A stretch of DNA of 64,000 nucleotides from an uncultured Paraprevotella sp. (GCA_944321345.1 CALUKY010000005.1:1-64000); one strand, 5' to 3'. Positions 46,625 to 55,282 are shown, counted from the first letter of the stretch. The notes: generated by a model from the sequence alone, not told the origin. A program made the numbers and translations.

Positions 46625-46682
46625 TAATTGCACAATCCCCTTGCTATCTGCAATTATAATTGCATATTTGCATTGTGCAAAT
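46625..46682. promoter_or_regulatory. Prophage operator region
   Basis: Between the divergent repressor and early operon there are several related dyads. One is the perfect 16-bp palindrome at 46649-46664 (TGCAATTATAATTGCA). Another is ATTTGCA-TTG-TGCAAAT at 46666-46682. TTGCACAAT at 46628-46636 recurs inverted at 46672-46680. Shared half-sites (AATTGCA/TTTGCA) suggest cooperative binding by the repressor and possibly a Cro-like partner. Confidence 0.65.
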
Positions 46683-46750
46683 AAATACGCATCACGAATA
46701 TAAGAAAAAAGATTCTTAACAAGAATGTTTCATCCCTAAATATATTATAT

Positions 46751-46960
46751 ATGGTATTTATAGACTATATGAATTCGTTGAGAGATGTTCGAAGTGATGA
46801 AGTCAAAAAAATCGCTGAAATAACTTCCTCTTCTCGTGACTCTGTTTATCGCTGGATGTCAGGGAAAGTCGATCCACCGATGGTTAAAAAGAAAATTATT
46901 GCGCATTACTATGGCAAAAGTGTAAACGAATTATTCCCCTCTAACCATGAAACTGAATAA
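46751..46960 (+). CDS. Small HTH protein (Cro-like position)
   Basis: A 69-residue protein, the first rightward gene opposite the repressor. EVKKIAEITSSSRDSVYRWMSGKVDPPMVKKKIIAHYYGKSVNELF has the pattern of a helix-turn-helix of the XRE/Cro type (ITSSSRDSVYRWMSG as turn and recognition helix). By position it would be a Cro-like regulator or an early activator. An internal ATG at codon 7 is an alternative start. It overlaps the next gene by 14 bases. Confidence 0.7.
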   Translation: MVFIDYMNSLRDVRSDEVKKIAEITSSSRDSVYRWMSGKVDPPMVKKKIIAHYYGKSVNELFPSNHETE

Positions 46961-47504
46961 CATTGAATTTTATTCTACTCCTGATGGGAATATCATGGTC
47001 AAACCTATTGAGCAACCCGTGTTTCAGTTGACTCAATCCCATCGGGATATTATCCAAAGTGTCATATCTATCTTGATAGACCGTTACCCGATTGCATTCG
47101 AACGCCTATCACAGCTCTATTCTAGATCAGAAAGGAATCGAGACTTCTTCGAATTCAAGATGGTTCATCGTTTCCTTCGATGTAATTTCGGAGAATATGA
47201 TCAATATAATTATGATATTGATTCCTCTGGTGGATTCCGTTTTGAGGAAGTGCGTTGTCCGCTCCGTGGAGAATGTCTTGATGAAGATGTTATCTGTAAG
47301 CCTCAGTTGAACTCTTCTCTTACAGATCGAGAATCCCAAATCCTGGAACTGATTGGAGAAGGCTTACAAGCGCAAAATATAGCATCTGACCTTCACATCT
47401 CAATAGCGACGGTTAATCGCCATCGCGAAAATCTCAAAGCAAAGTTACATCTCAATTCTGTCGGACAAATAATCAAGTACTATCATGAAAACTGCAAAAA
47501 ATAA
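46947..47504 (+). CDS. LuxR-type HTH regulator (phage)
   Basis: A 185-residue protein with a C-terminal LuxR/GerE-type HTH (LTDRESQILELIGEGLQAQNIASDLHISIATVNRHRENLKAKL, about residues 125-168). The N-terminal ~115 residues show no receiver domain: there is no conserved Asp/Lys set, only a segment with four cysteines (VRCPLRGECLDEDVICKP) that might bind metal. It is thus not a classical response regulator. It probably controls phage gene expression by sensing something else. It overlaps both neighbours and lies second in the early operon. Confidence 0.8.
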   Translation: MKLNNIEFYSTPDGNIMVKPIEQPVFQLTQSHRDIIQSVISILIDRYPIAFERLSQLYSRSERNRDFFEFKMVHRFLRCNFGEYDQYNYDIDSSGGFRFEEVRCPLRGECLDEDVICKPQLNSSLTDRESQILELIGEGLQAQNIASDLHISIATVNRHRENLKAKLHLNSVGQIIKYYHENCKK

Positions 47505-47799
47505 AGCCATATTTATCACAAATCCAAATAGTGCCTTTTGGTTACGTATCTATAGGCGCAGTGGCAAATATCTTGCCTTAGGAAATTTTCTTCCTTCTGC
47601 CTATCCGTCATTTATTGACAATCTGGAAAAACTGGTTCATCTCGAGCAGGTCAGTAATTATGATGACACAATGATGGGTGTTTTTGTTTTTGGCTGTACT
47701 CGAGGTCTTCCAGTCGTTAGCATTCAGAATGCCTTGGTTCAACTCGATTATTTACCACCCCAAAATCATATTCATCATGGCCAAACAAAGCAACCGTAA
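47485..47799 (+). CDS. Hypothetical phage protein, 104 residues
   Basis: A 104-residue soluble protein, start overlapping the previous gene's end by 20 bases. No motif is recognised. Its middle (SGKYLALGNFLPSAYPSFIDNLEKLVHLEQ) looks globular. Its 3' end overlaps the next gene, which begins at 47777. Real by position and overlaps in a tight operon; function unknown. Confidence 0.55.
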   Translation: MKTAKNKAIFITNPNSAFWLRIYRRSGKYLALGNFLPSAYPSFIDNLEKLVHLEQVSNYDDTMMGVFVFGCTRGLPVVSIQNALVQLDYLPPQNHIHHGQTKQP

Positions 47800-48184
47800 T
47801 TGGACGGCTGATGAAGACCGAATTCTTCGGCGAGAAATCGCAAATCATCGCCCAATCGCATCCATTGCTCGTTTATTGGGTAAGACTGAAACGGCAGTTT
47901 ATCTATATGCTTATCGTCATCGTATAGCTTTGAAACCCACTATCAAAAATCCGGTTATGCGCAAACTTATTGAGATTAAGTTCGGTAGTGTGGAATATTT
48001 TTCTCCGACTCGTGACTTTTTTCAAAAAGTGAATATATCACAGAAACGATGGGCAGAATTGGTTTTCGGATATGCTCCGGCCACCACAGAAGAAATCTCA
48101 AGAGTTGCAAAGACTCTTAACTATTCCTTAGACGAGGCGTTTAAACTTTTGGACTGCAGACCTCAGAGTCTGTTCCCTGATTAA
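47777..48184 (+). CDS. SANT/Myb-like DNA-binding protein
   Basis: A 135-residue protein starting at ATG 47777 (MAKQSNRNWTADEDRILRREI). Its first ~50 residues have the Myb/SANT pattern with spaced Trp and a helix-turn-helix-like LLGKTETAVYLYAYRHRI. The C-terminal part (ISQKRWAELVFGYAPATTEEISRVAKTLN) is another helical module resembling a HTH. It is likely a small DNA-binding protein of the phage early region, placed directly before the primase-helicase. Its target is unknown. Confidence 0.65.
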   Translation: MAKQSNRNWTADEDRILRREIANHRPIASIARLLGKTETAVYLYAYRHRIALKPTIKNPVMRKLIEIKFGSVEYFSPTRDFFQKVNISQKRWAELVFGYAPATTEEISRVAKTLNYSLDEAFKLLDCRPQSLFPD

Positions 48185-48192
48185 TTAGTATT

Positions 48193-51100
48193 ATGGCAAA
48201 TATCATCCCACAACATATTATCGATTCCATCCAAGATGCTGCCAATATTGTGCAGATCATCGGAGAGGATATCAACCTGAAAAAAATGGGAGTTAACTAT
48301 GTAGGACTATGCCCGTTTCACTCTGATCGGACACCTTCTCTCATAGTTTCACCTTCTAAAAGGTTATTCAAATGTTTCGCTTGTGGAGAGGGTGGAAATA
48401 TTTTCGCCTGGTTCCAGAAGTATCATAATATGTCGTTTCCCGAAGCCGTTCGGGAAGTCGGCAAACGCTGTCACATCGAAGTGCCGACGGTGGATCTTTC
48501 GCCGGAAGAGAAGACAGCTATGCAGCTCAAAGAAGCTGCAGAACTGGTGTTGCAGGAATCTTCCCGTATTTTTCGGGCTAATCTGCAGACCAATGATCTG
48601 GCAAAAACCTATCTGGCCGAACGTAAAATCAATCAGGAGACCGCCGATCTTTACCAGATTGGCTATACTTCTGAATATAATGGCTTGACCACCACTTTGC
48701 GCAATCTTGGGTACTCCGAACTAAATATTCTAGCTTCGGGCATTGCCTATAAGAACGATCGCAATGAATTGCGCGATGCATATTTTTCACGTCTGGTCAT
48801 CCCCTTCTTCTCCATATCCGGCAAAATGCTCGGCTTTGTTGGGCGTGATATTACCGGTAAGCAAGCGGCTAAATATAAGAACAGCCCGGATACCGTCCTA
48901 TTCAAGAAGGATCATGTCCTGTTCGGCCTGTTCCAGGCGCGTAAAGCAATCACAGAAAAGGGATTTGTCTATATCTGTGAAGGACAGTTTGATGTGTTAT
49001 CACTGGCTCAGCGTGGTGTCCGTAATGTTATTGCGGCTAGCGGAACCGCCTTCTCGGAGCATCAGCGCCGTCTTCTCCACTCAGTTACAACGAAGCTTGT
49101 GTTCATCCTCGATGGAGATGCTGCCGGCATTAAGGCGGCACTTAAACATATCCCTGCGGCTGTCAAAGATAACTTTGAAGTCATGACCGTAGCTCTTCCT
49201 GACGGTAAAGATCCGGATGATATGGCTAAAAAGCTGGAGTCAGAACTTCCCCAATATCTGCAGGAGCATACGATATCTTATGTGCAATATTACGCCAAGT
49301 ATCTGTTGGCAGATAACGATGATGCATATACCAGACAAAACAAGATCAAGCAAATCCTTGAAGTCATTGCGATGGAACAGGACAGCATCATCCGGCAGAG
49401 ATTCCTGTCCGAGTTATCATCCCCCTCTGGCTATGCACTGGATGATCTAAAGCAAATGATCTCCAAACAAGTGCCAGACGTGCCAGTTCAAAGCACACCT
49501 GGCTTCTATGGAATGGAGTTCGCGCAGGATTTCATCGACGAAGATCTGAAGGAAATCCATCTCGTACGAGATTATAACAGATTTCAAACGCTTCTAGGTG
49601 AACAACAACCTTATCTTTATGTTTCAGGCATTCCACCTTTGGCATCCATTCAGGATCTCTCCAGTCAGATCGAACGTATTATCTTTCATTCTCCGGTTAT
49701 GGAAGCAGATGGCCGAAATGAAAGTGAAGACCTTAAAACCATGAAGGCCCTTTACACTTTTGGCTTGACAGTGGATGTATCTCTTGATAGCAAGGTTTCC
49801 GGTTTCATTTATGCTTACGTTTCTTTTTACGGAAACTTGATCACAGACTCTGCTCCAACGCCGGAAATAAAAAACACCTTCATTACCCGTTGCGCAGAGA
49901 TGATTTCTTATGCTTCTCAGCCGATTCAAACGGTCAATATGTCGGCGTGGGCCAACTACCTCGGGCTTAAAGTTTCAGCTCTCAAAGAGGTTCTGAAGCC
50001 CTTTGTTCAGGAACGTAAGAGTCAACGCAAAATTGAAAAGGAGCGTGGCGATGTCTATGCCGATACGTTAGATATTGATCTGGAGAAAGTTCCGGATTAT
50101 GTCACTCAGAATGATGAATACAACCGCATGCTGCAGCGTTACGGCTTTTTCCCGATCCTGAACAAAAAGCAGGAGCCGGTCAGTTATATGTTCCGTTCCG
50201 ACTCCGGGAGTCTTCGCCGTGTGGCCGACTTCTATATGCAGCCTCTTTTCCACGTATATTCTGATGATCCTAATGAGAATCGTCGTGTCATCCGATTGAC
50301 CTCTCTTTATCTGCCTGGAGCTAAATATGTGGAGTTCCCTTCGACGACCTTCGCCAAGCTGGGCAAATTAACTGAGCAGCTGATCAACAAAGGCGCTTAT
50401 AATTTTGAGGGTGGTTCCGCAGCAGACTACGCCAAAATCTGGGCATGCATGTCGTACAACTTCCCACTGGTAAATGAAATCAAGGTCTTTGGACAGCAAC
50501 CTGAAGGCTGCTTCCTTTTCGCCAACGGCATCCTGCATGAAGTTGAAGGTTGCTGGAAATTCGAATATGCCGATGAACTGGGCCTAATGGAACATCAGAA
50601 AACCCTGTTTTACAGTCCCGCCTTCAGCAAGGTAAACATGGCCATGCGTAAAGATTCAGACCGGTATGAGCAAGACCGATGGCTGGTCTATTCCGAAACT
50701 CCGGAGAATAAGAGAATCACCTGGCAGCACTGGGCAGAACTGATGGATGAAGTCTACAAGATCAATGACAACGGGAAATGGGCCATCATGTATGCGATTA
50801 TGTGTGCATTCCGTAGCGATATCCATCCGATCAACCGCCTGTTCACTTCCATCTTCTTCATTGGTCCTACAATGTCAGGAAAGACGCAGATAGCAGTTTC
50901 CATCCGTTCCTTATTCATTAAACCGGATGCTCCCTGCTTCAATCTCAACTCCGGAACAGACGCGGCCTTCTTTTCCGTTCTCGAGCGTTTCCGTGACGTT
51001 CCTCAGGTATTCGAAGAGTATAATGATGATATGATATCCGATGCCAAGTTTCAGGGATTGAAATCTGTTACTTATGATGGCGACGGCAAGCAGAAGCGCA

Positions 51101-52095
51101 AGGCAGCTACCGGCAACGATATCGAGACATCCAAGGTGAATGCACCGGTCGTTCTACTGGGACAGGAAGCACCACAAAAAGACGATAATGCCCTTTCAAA
51201 TCGTGTCGTTCTTTGCGAAGTGCCCAAAAAAGAAGAGATCAATGAGCAACACGCTCGAGAGATATTTGAAGAGCTGAAGGCTGCTGAAAAGGCCGGACTA
51301 TCTTACTTATTAGTCGAAATCCTGAAGCTTCGTCCAATCGTCCAAGAACACTTCGCCCGGTTGCAAAAAGAAGCTCAGACAGAACTTCGCAATGCCATAG
51401 AATCATCAGGTTCCACGTCCGGAGATCAAACCCGAGTGATCCTCACGGTTAGTATATTCCTGGGGATGTGCAAGCTGATGACGACTTATGCAACACACTT
51501 GAAGCTCCCATTCACCTACGAAAATTTCAAAAGTCTTGCTATTGAGAAAGTTAAGAAACAAGTCAGCATGCTGACGAAAACCGACAAACTGGCCACATTC
51601 TTCTCTACGATGGACTATCTGCTTGATAAAGGCACACTCAAAGCTGGCCGAGATATTAAGATTGAAAGTCCCGGAAGGACAATTCGGCTTAAAGGAGGCC
51701 GTGAATATACTCCACCTTCTGCAACCACTCAGCTTTTATATATGAATCTGAGCAACGTCCATAAGATGTATTGCGCGGCCATGACGGGCGACAAGCCCCT
51801 TTCCATTACCACACTCGAGGTAAACCTGAACTCTCACCCTGCCTTTGTCGGCATGGTATCTAATACCCGATTCCGCTGGCAGGAAACCGAAGAAGTGCCT
51901 TACGGCGGAACCATCGTCGAGAATGGTGTGAATGTTCCGGACACCACGATGCGCAAGGTTATCAAGCAAAGAGAGAAGCAGACCAGTGCTATCGTATTGA
52001 ATTACGACATCCTGAAGAACCTCTTAGGTATAGACCTCGAACGCTCTTGTCGTCAGGATCCGCCAGAAGCTATTGAACAAGAATTACCATTTTAA
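48193..52095 (+). CDS. Phage primase-helicase fusion
   Basis: A 1300-residue replication protein. The N-terminal DnaG-like CHC2 zinc finger has Cys40-x2-His43 and Cys61-x2-Cys64 (LCPFHSDRTPS; KCFACGEGGNIF). The Toprim core (~residues 255-315) shows EGQFDVLSL and FILDGDAAGIKAA. The C-terminal AAA+/SF3-like helicase half has Walker A GPTMSGKTQ at ~890-898 and an acidic FEEYND segment at ~940, followed by SNRVVLCEVPKKE. It would prime and unwind phage DNA in one chain. The middle ~450 residues are unassigned. The next gene begins 13 bases after. Confidence 0.85.
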   Translation: MANIIPQHIIDSIQDAANIVQIIGEDINLKKMGVNYVGLCPFHSDRTPSLIVSPSKRLFKCFACGEGGNIFAWFQKYHNMSFPEAVREVGKRCHIEVPTVDLSPEEKTAMQLKEAAELVLQESSRIFRANLQTNDLAKTYLAERKINQETADLYQIGYTSEYNGLTTTLRNLGYSELNILASGIAYKNDRNELRDAYFSRLVIPFFSISGKMLGFVGRDITGKQAAKYKNSPDTVLFKKDHVLFGLFQARKAITEKGFVYICEGQFDVLSLAQRGVRNVIAASGTAFSEHQRRLLHSVTTKLVFILDGDAAGIKAALKHIPAAVKDNFEVMTVALPDGKDPDDMAKKLESELPQYLQEHTISYVQYYAKYLLADNDDAYTRQNKIKQILEVIAMEQDSIIRQRFLSELSSPSGYALDDLKQMISKQVPDVPVQSTPGFYGMEFAQDFIDEDLKEIHLVRDYNRFQTLLGEQQPYLYVSGIPPLASIQDLSSQIERIIFHSPVMEADGRNESEDLKTMKALYTFGLTVDVSLDSKVSGFIYAYVSFYGNLITDSAPTPEIKNTFITRCAEMISYASQPIQTVNMSAWANYLGLKVSALKEVLKPFVQERKSQRKIEKERGDVYADTLDIDLEKVPDYVTQNDEYNRMLQRYGFFPILNKKQEPVSYMFRSDSGSLRRVADFYMQPLFHVYSDDPNENRRVIRLTSLYLPGAKYVEFPSTTFAKLGKLTEQLINKGAYNFEGGSAADYAKIWACMSYNFPLVNEIKVFGQQPEGCFLFANGILHEVEGCWKFEYADELGLMEHQKTLFYSPAFSKVNMAMRKDSDRYEQDRWLVYSETPENKRITWQHWAELMDEVYKINDNGKWAIMYAIMCAFRSDIHPINRLFTSIFFIGPTMSGKTQIAVSIRSLFIKPDAPCFNLNSGTDAAFFSVLERFRDVPQVFEEYNDDMISDAKFQGLKSVTYDGDGKQKRKAATGNDIETSKVNAPVVLLGQEAPQKDDNALSNRVVLCEVPKKEEINEQHAREIFEELKAAEKAGLSYLLVEILKLRPIVQEHFARLQKEAQTELRNAIESSGSTSGDQTRVILTVSIFLGMCKLMTTYATHLKLPFTYENFKSLAIEKVKKQVSMLTKTDKLATFFSTMDYLLDKGTLKAGRDIKIESPGRTIRLKGGREYTPPSATTQLLYMNLSNVHKMYCAAMTGDKPLSITTLEVNLNSHPAFVGMVSNTRFRWQETEEVPYGGTIVENGVNVPDTTMRKVIKQREKQTSAIVLNYDILKNLLGIDLERSCRQDPPEAIEQELPF

Positions 52096-52108
52096 AAAAT
52101 GATTGCTT

Positions 52109-52381
52109 ATGAGAAACATTGAAAAAGAAGTTATCCGACATAAAGTCATCAGGATTATCAAACCCTATTGTATTAACACCCCTGAATTGACAGATAAATT
52201 AAGTGCAGATTGCGGAATAGACAGTCTTGATGCTATGGGGATATCTGTGGATCTGGAACGCGAATTCAATCTTCCATTGACTTATGATGATGCTCTGGAT
52301 GTTCGTTGGTGTGACGCAACTGTTTCAGATCTGACCGAAGATATTATTAATCGTGTCGAACAAATAAACAAAGGCTTATGA
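52109..52381 (+). CDS. Acyl-carrier-like protein encoded by phage
   Basis: A 90-residue protein from ATG 52109 (a TTG two codons earlier is possible) with the size and shape of an acyl carrier protein. The 4'-phosphopantetheine site DSLD carries Ser39 in DCGIDSLDAMGISVDLEREF, and the acidic helix and C-terminal VSDLTEDIINRV follow. No fatty-acid or polyketide genes are near. It lies between a primase-helicase and small unknown genes, and its stop overlaps the next start (ATGA). It may sequester or redirect the host phosphopantetheine or fatty-acid machinery; that is speculation. Confidence 0.8.
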   Translation: MRNIEKEVIRHKVIRIIKPYCINTPELTDKLSADCGIDSLDAMGISVDLEREFNLPLTYDDALDVRWCDATVSDLTEDIINRVEQINKGL

Positions 52382-52845
52382 AACAGATCTATATGACTCC
52401 CAAGACTTCCGCGACCGGAAAAGCGGTCAACAAAGTCTTAGACAGATGTATTGAATTTACAAAAGCAGAAAAGCACTTTAAAGAAAAATATCATGTTAAA
52501 ACGATATTCCATTTCGTAGATCAGTTGTGTGGTGCTGTATGCGTCGAACTCACAGATAAGGCAAATCGTCAATTCTGGATACCCTTTTCATCTGAAAAAT
52601 ATATTCCAGGCAAAGACAAAGCTCTGATGAATGACTGGCATCACCTTCAATCTCTATCTGTACCTGTTGCAGACATTGATGCTTGCATAGGCGGTTATAC
52701 TTCTTTCTTTTTGTGTGGTTTTGAGCGTACTCGTGACCATTTCCTTTTTACAGTTGACTCTGACTGGGATTATGTTTTACCAGACGATTTACAACTTATT
52801 ACTGATGATCAATACCAACAATTACATAAAATAGAATCTCTATGA
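52378..52845 (+). CDS. Hypothetical phage protein, 155 residues
   Basis: A 155-residue soluble protein coupled to the acyl-carrier-like gene by an ATGA overlap. Helical N-terminus (KAVNKVLDRCIEFTKAEKHF), then mixed segments with aromatic residues and Asp-rich C-terminal part (LPDDLQLITDDQYQQL). No motif recognised. The tight coupling suggests a related function to the preceding gene, but none is known. It also couples to the following gene by ATGA. Confidence 0.6.
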   Translation: MKQIYMTPKTSATGKAVNKVLDRCIEFTKAEKHFKEKYHVKTIFHFVDQLCGAVCVELTDKANRQFWIPFSSEKYIPGKDKALMNDWHHLQSLSVPVADIDACIGGYTSFFLCGFERTRDHFLFTVDSDWDYVLPDDLQLITDDQYQQLHKIESL

Positions 52846-53048
52846 AACCACCAATCAAAGCTGAAGTATCGATTGATGCAGAATTTTATCTAAGTGAGGA
52901 CGGACAAGTATATGTCCGGAAACTCGTAACGAATGAACTTCCTGTATATCTGTCTGGGCAGTTAATTGAATCTCTTTCTCAAACTCTTTTGAATTATTAT
53001 GAAAAAAGAAATAATAAACATAACCATGATTCAAACTCGATATCATAA
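52842..53048 (+). CDS. Hypothetical phage protein, 68 residues
   Basis: A small acidic-to-neutral protein starting MKPPIKAEVSIDAEFYLSED. Its start codon overlaps the previous stop (ATGA). It reads like a small beta-strand protein (VYVRKLVTNELPVYLSGQLIE). The C-terminus is Asn/His-rich. No family recognised. Confidence 0.5.
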   Translation: MKPPIKAEVSIDAEFYLSEDGQVYVRKLVTNELPVYLSGQLIESLSQTLLNYYEKRNNKHNHDSNSIS

Positions 53049-53184
53049 TGGTCGGATTATCAATACCCCTACCAATATTTCGCTACCTCAAGATAGTCTT
53101 GAGGACTATCGGGCTACCATTTTAGCTTCTGAATCTGAAATCACTTCCGTTTTATTCACTTATGACTCTCCTTGTGAGGATTAA
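52999..53184 (+). CDS. Hypothetical phage protein, up to 61 residues
   Basis: A short ORF overlapping the previous gene by 50 bases. An internal ATG at 53026 would give 52 residues. The C-terminal part is acidic with LPQDSLEDYRATILASESEI. No motif is visible. Kept because it fills the space between coupled genes and the recombinase; coding status is uncertain. Confidence 0.4.
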   Translation: MKKEIINITMIQTRYHNGRIINTPTNISLPQDSLEDYRATILASESEITSVLFTYDSPCED

Positions 53185-53198
53185 CTTTACATTTTATT

Positions 53199-54311
53199 AT
53201 GGAATCTGAAAAAGAACAAACTCTAATTGAATATATCTCCTATCTATATCAAACAAATAGGAGTTATGAGGTTATTGGCAGACACATTAGGGCTGTTAAA
53301 GAGTTTCTGGATAGTGATAATCCGATATCCGTAAAAGGGTATAAAGATTACGTTAAAACGAATTCTTTAAATCTGATCCGTTGTCCGCTGGCAAAAGAAG
53401 CCTTATGTCAGTTTTTAAGGTATAAAGGTGTAGGGCATCGGAAGTCACCATCGAAAAAGGTAATAAAACCACTGGAAAAACTCAGTGTTATATCCGAAAA
53501 GAACCTGAAGTTAGTCAATGATTTTATCTATTACCTGACACAAGAAGAAGACTATTCTCCACATACCTTAGATGTCTATTCGGTTTCGCTCAAGAAATAT
53601 TTCGAATACGCAAACGAGATCTCCGTGGATAATTACAAACGTTTTGTGCAGATGATGGAAAATGAAGGGTATGCACCTCAGACGATAAGACTTCGTATCA
53701 CGGCTTTGGAACGTTTCAGCAAATGGATGAAGAAACCGATCGAATTAAAACGACCAAAATTCCAAAGAAGGCTTAACACAGAAAATGTTCCGACAGAAGC
53801 AGAATACCAACGACTGTTGGAATATCTCAAAACAAGACCTAACCAAGATCAATACTTCTTCATTAAGATTCTGGCCACTACCGGTGCTCGTATATCCGAA
53901 TTCATTCAATTTCGTTGGGAGGATATTGTTCGGGGAGAAGTAACTCTCAAGGGAAAGGGGAACAAATACCGGAGATTCTTTTTTACACGACAGTTGCAGT
54001 CAGAAGTAAAAGAATATATCCGTAACACCGACAAAACAGGATATGTGGCCGTAGGAAAGTATGGCAGGATGACACAACGAAATATATCCATGGCCATGAA
54101 GAACTGGGGCCGAAAGTGCGATATAGACAAAAGCAAGATGCACCCGCACGCCTTTCGTCACTTCTTCGCTAAAATGTTTTTGAAAAAGAACAAAGACGTG
54201 ATACAACTGGCCGAAATTATGGGACATGGAAGCATTGATACAACAAGAATTTATTTGCAGAAATCGTATGACGAACAAAAAAGAGATTTTAATCGAAATG
54301 TTACGTGGTAG
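53199..54311 (+). CDS. Tyrosine recombinase (phage integrase/XerC-like)
   Basis: A 370-residue tyrosine recombinase with all catalytic residues: R231 (ATTGARISEF), a candidate beta-hairpin lysine at K251 or K253, H317-x-x-R320 (HPHAFRHFF), H343 (MGHGS) and nucleophile Y352 (RIYLQKS). The N-terminal SAM-like core-binding domain spans about residues 100-190 (VNDFIYYLTQEEDYSPHTLDVY). It is the only integrase seen and the natural candidate for prophage integration, but it sits ~7.4 kb inside the left end. It overlaps the following methyltransferase gene. Confidence 0.9.
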   Translation: MESEKEQTLIEYISYLYQTNRSYEVIGRHIRAVKEFLDSDNPISVKGYKDYVKTNSLNLIRCPLAKEALCQFLRYKGVGHRKSPSKKVIKPLEKLSVISEKNLKLVNDFIYYLTQEEDYSPHTLDVYSVSLKKYFEYANEISVDNYKRFVQMMENEGYAPQTIRLRITALERFSKWMKKPIELKRPKFQRRLNTENVPTEAEYQRLLEYLKTRPNQDQYFFIKILATTGARISEFIQFRWEDIVRGEVTLKGKGNKYRRFFFTRQLQSEVKEYIRNTDKTGYVAVGKYGRMTQRNISMAMKNWGRKCDIDKSKMHPHAFRHFFAKMFLKKNKDVIQLAEIMGHGSIDTTRIYLQKSYDEQKRDFNRNVTW

Positions 54312-55266
54312 CATTACCCAGCTAAAAGAATTGCCACAATATATGACAGACGTGGATATATACACAGAAACCGGGCATGTAGATAACAAATTTCTGCTGG
54401 AGGCTTTGACGTGCGTCAACGAATTTATGTCGGTTAGTAATCTTGTGGTGAATACTATATCACAATTGTTGGCTCCAAATGTCGACAGTGGCAAAGACAA
54501 GAAGGCAGAGGATCAGGGTAGTAAATGGAGCGTAGAAGACATCCTGAAGCATTGCACATTAGAAGATAATATCCTCAAACTTCCGAAGGTGCAGTTTAAT
54601 AAAAAATCCTATGCCGAAGCCAAGAAGTGGATTGAAGAAGCTGGCGGAAGTTGGCAGGGTGGCAAGGTACAAGGATTCACATTCCCTTTCAATGCCGATC
54701 GTGTATTCTCGATCCTTCACGAGGGTAAACGCTGTAACTTACAGCAGGAGTTCCAGTTTTTTGCGACGCCCCCTGAGGTGGCCGACTGGTTGGTAATGCT
54801 TGCCGGAGGAATCCATGAGCGTGAAACAGTTCTGGAACCAAGTGCCGGAACCGGAGCAATTATTGATGCCATTCATCGAAGCTGTGAGAACGTGGTTGTA
54901 GATTGTTTCGAGCTCATGCCTGAGAATGTTGAGATCTTGAATAAAAAGACCAACATCCGGCTCTTAGGCGAAGACTTTACAACGGCCAATCTTAAGCTGT
55001 ATGACAAGATTATTGCTAACCCACCATTTAGCCGAAATCAAGATATCAGGCATGTTCGGAAAATGTATGATGCGCTAAAACCCAATGGAACAGTAGCGGC
55101 CATCACATCCTGCCATTGGCGGATCGCCAAAGAAAAGGAATGTTGTGACTTCCGAAATTGGTTAGATCAGGTCGGAGGCGTATGCTATTCCATAGATCAA
55201 GGAGAATTCGCAACAAGTGGAACAATGATCGAGACATTGGCGATTGTAATTAAGAAACAAAATTAA
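54268..55266 (+). CDS. Adenine-type DNA methyltransferase
   Basis: An N6-adenine-type methyltransferase with SAM-binding LEPSAGTGAIIDAI and the catalytic NPPF (IANPPFSRNQD). About 110 N-terminal residues form an unassigned helical extension, followed by KWIEEAGGSWQGGKVQGFTFPF, which may be target recognition or DNA binding. Start choices are ATG 54268 (332 residues) or ATG 54298; the frame opens earlier at 54226 within the recombinase. No restriction endonuclease is adjacent, so it is an orphan methylase, probably protecting or marking phage DNA. Confidence 0.82.
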   Translation: MTNKKEILIEMLRGSITQLKELPQYMTDVDIYTETGHVDNKFLLEALTCVNEFMSVSNLVVNTISQLLAPNVDSGKDKKAEDQGSKWSVEDILKHCTLEDNILKLPKVQFNKKSYAEAKKWIEEAGGSWQGGKVQGFTFPFNADRVFSILHEGKRCNLQQEFQFFATPPEVADWLVMLAGGIHERETVLEPSAGTGAIIDAIHRSCENVVVDCFELMPENVEILNKKTNIRLLGEDFTTANLKLYDKIIANPPFSRNQDIRHVRKMYDALKPNGTVAAITSCHWRIAKEKECCDFRNWLDQVGGVCYSIDQGEFATSGTMIETLAIVIKKQN

Positions 55267-55282
55267 AATTCAAAATATTATT

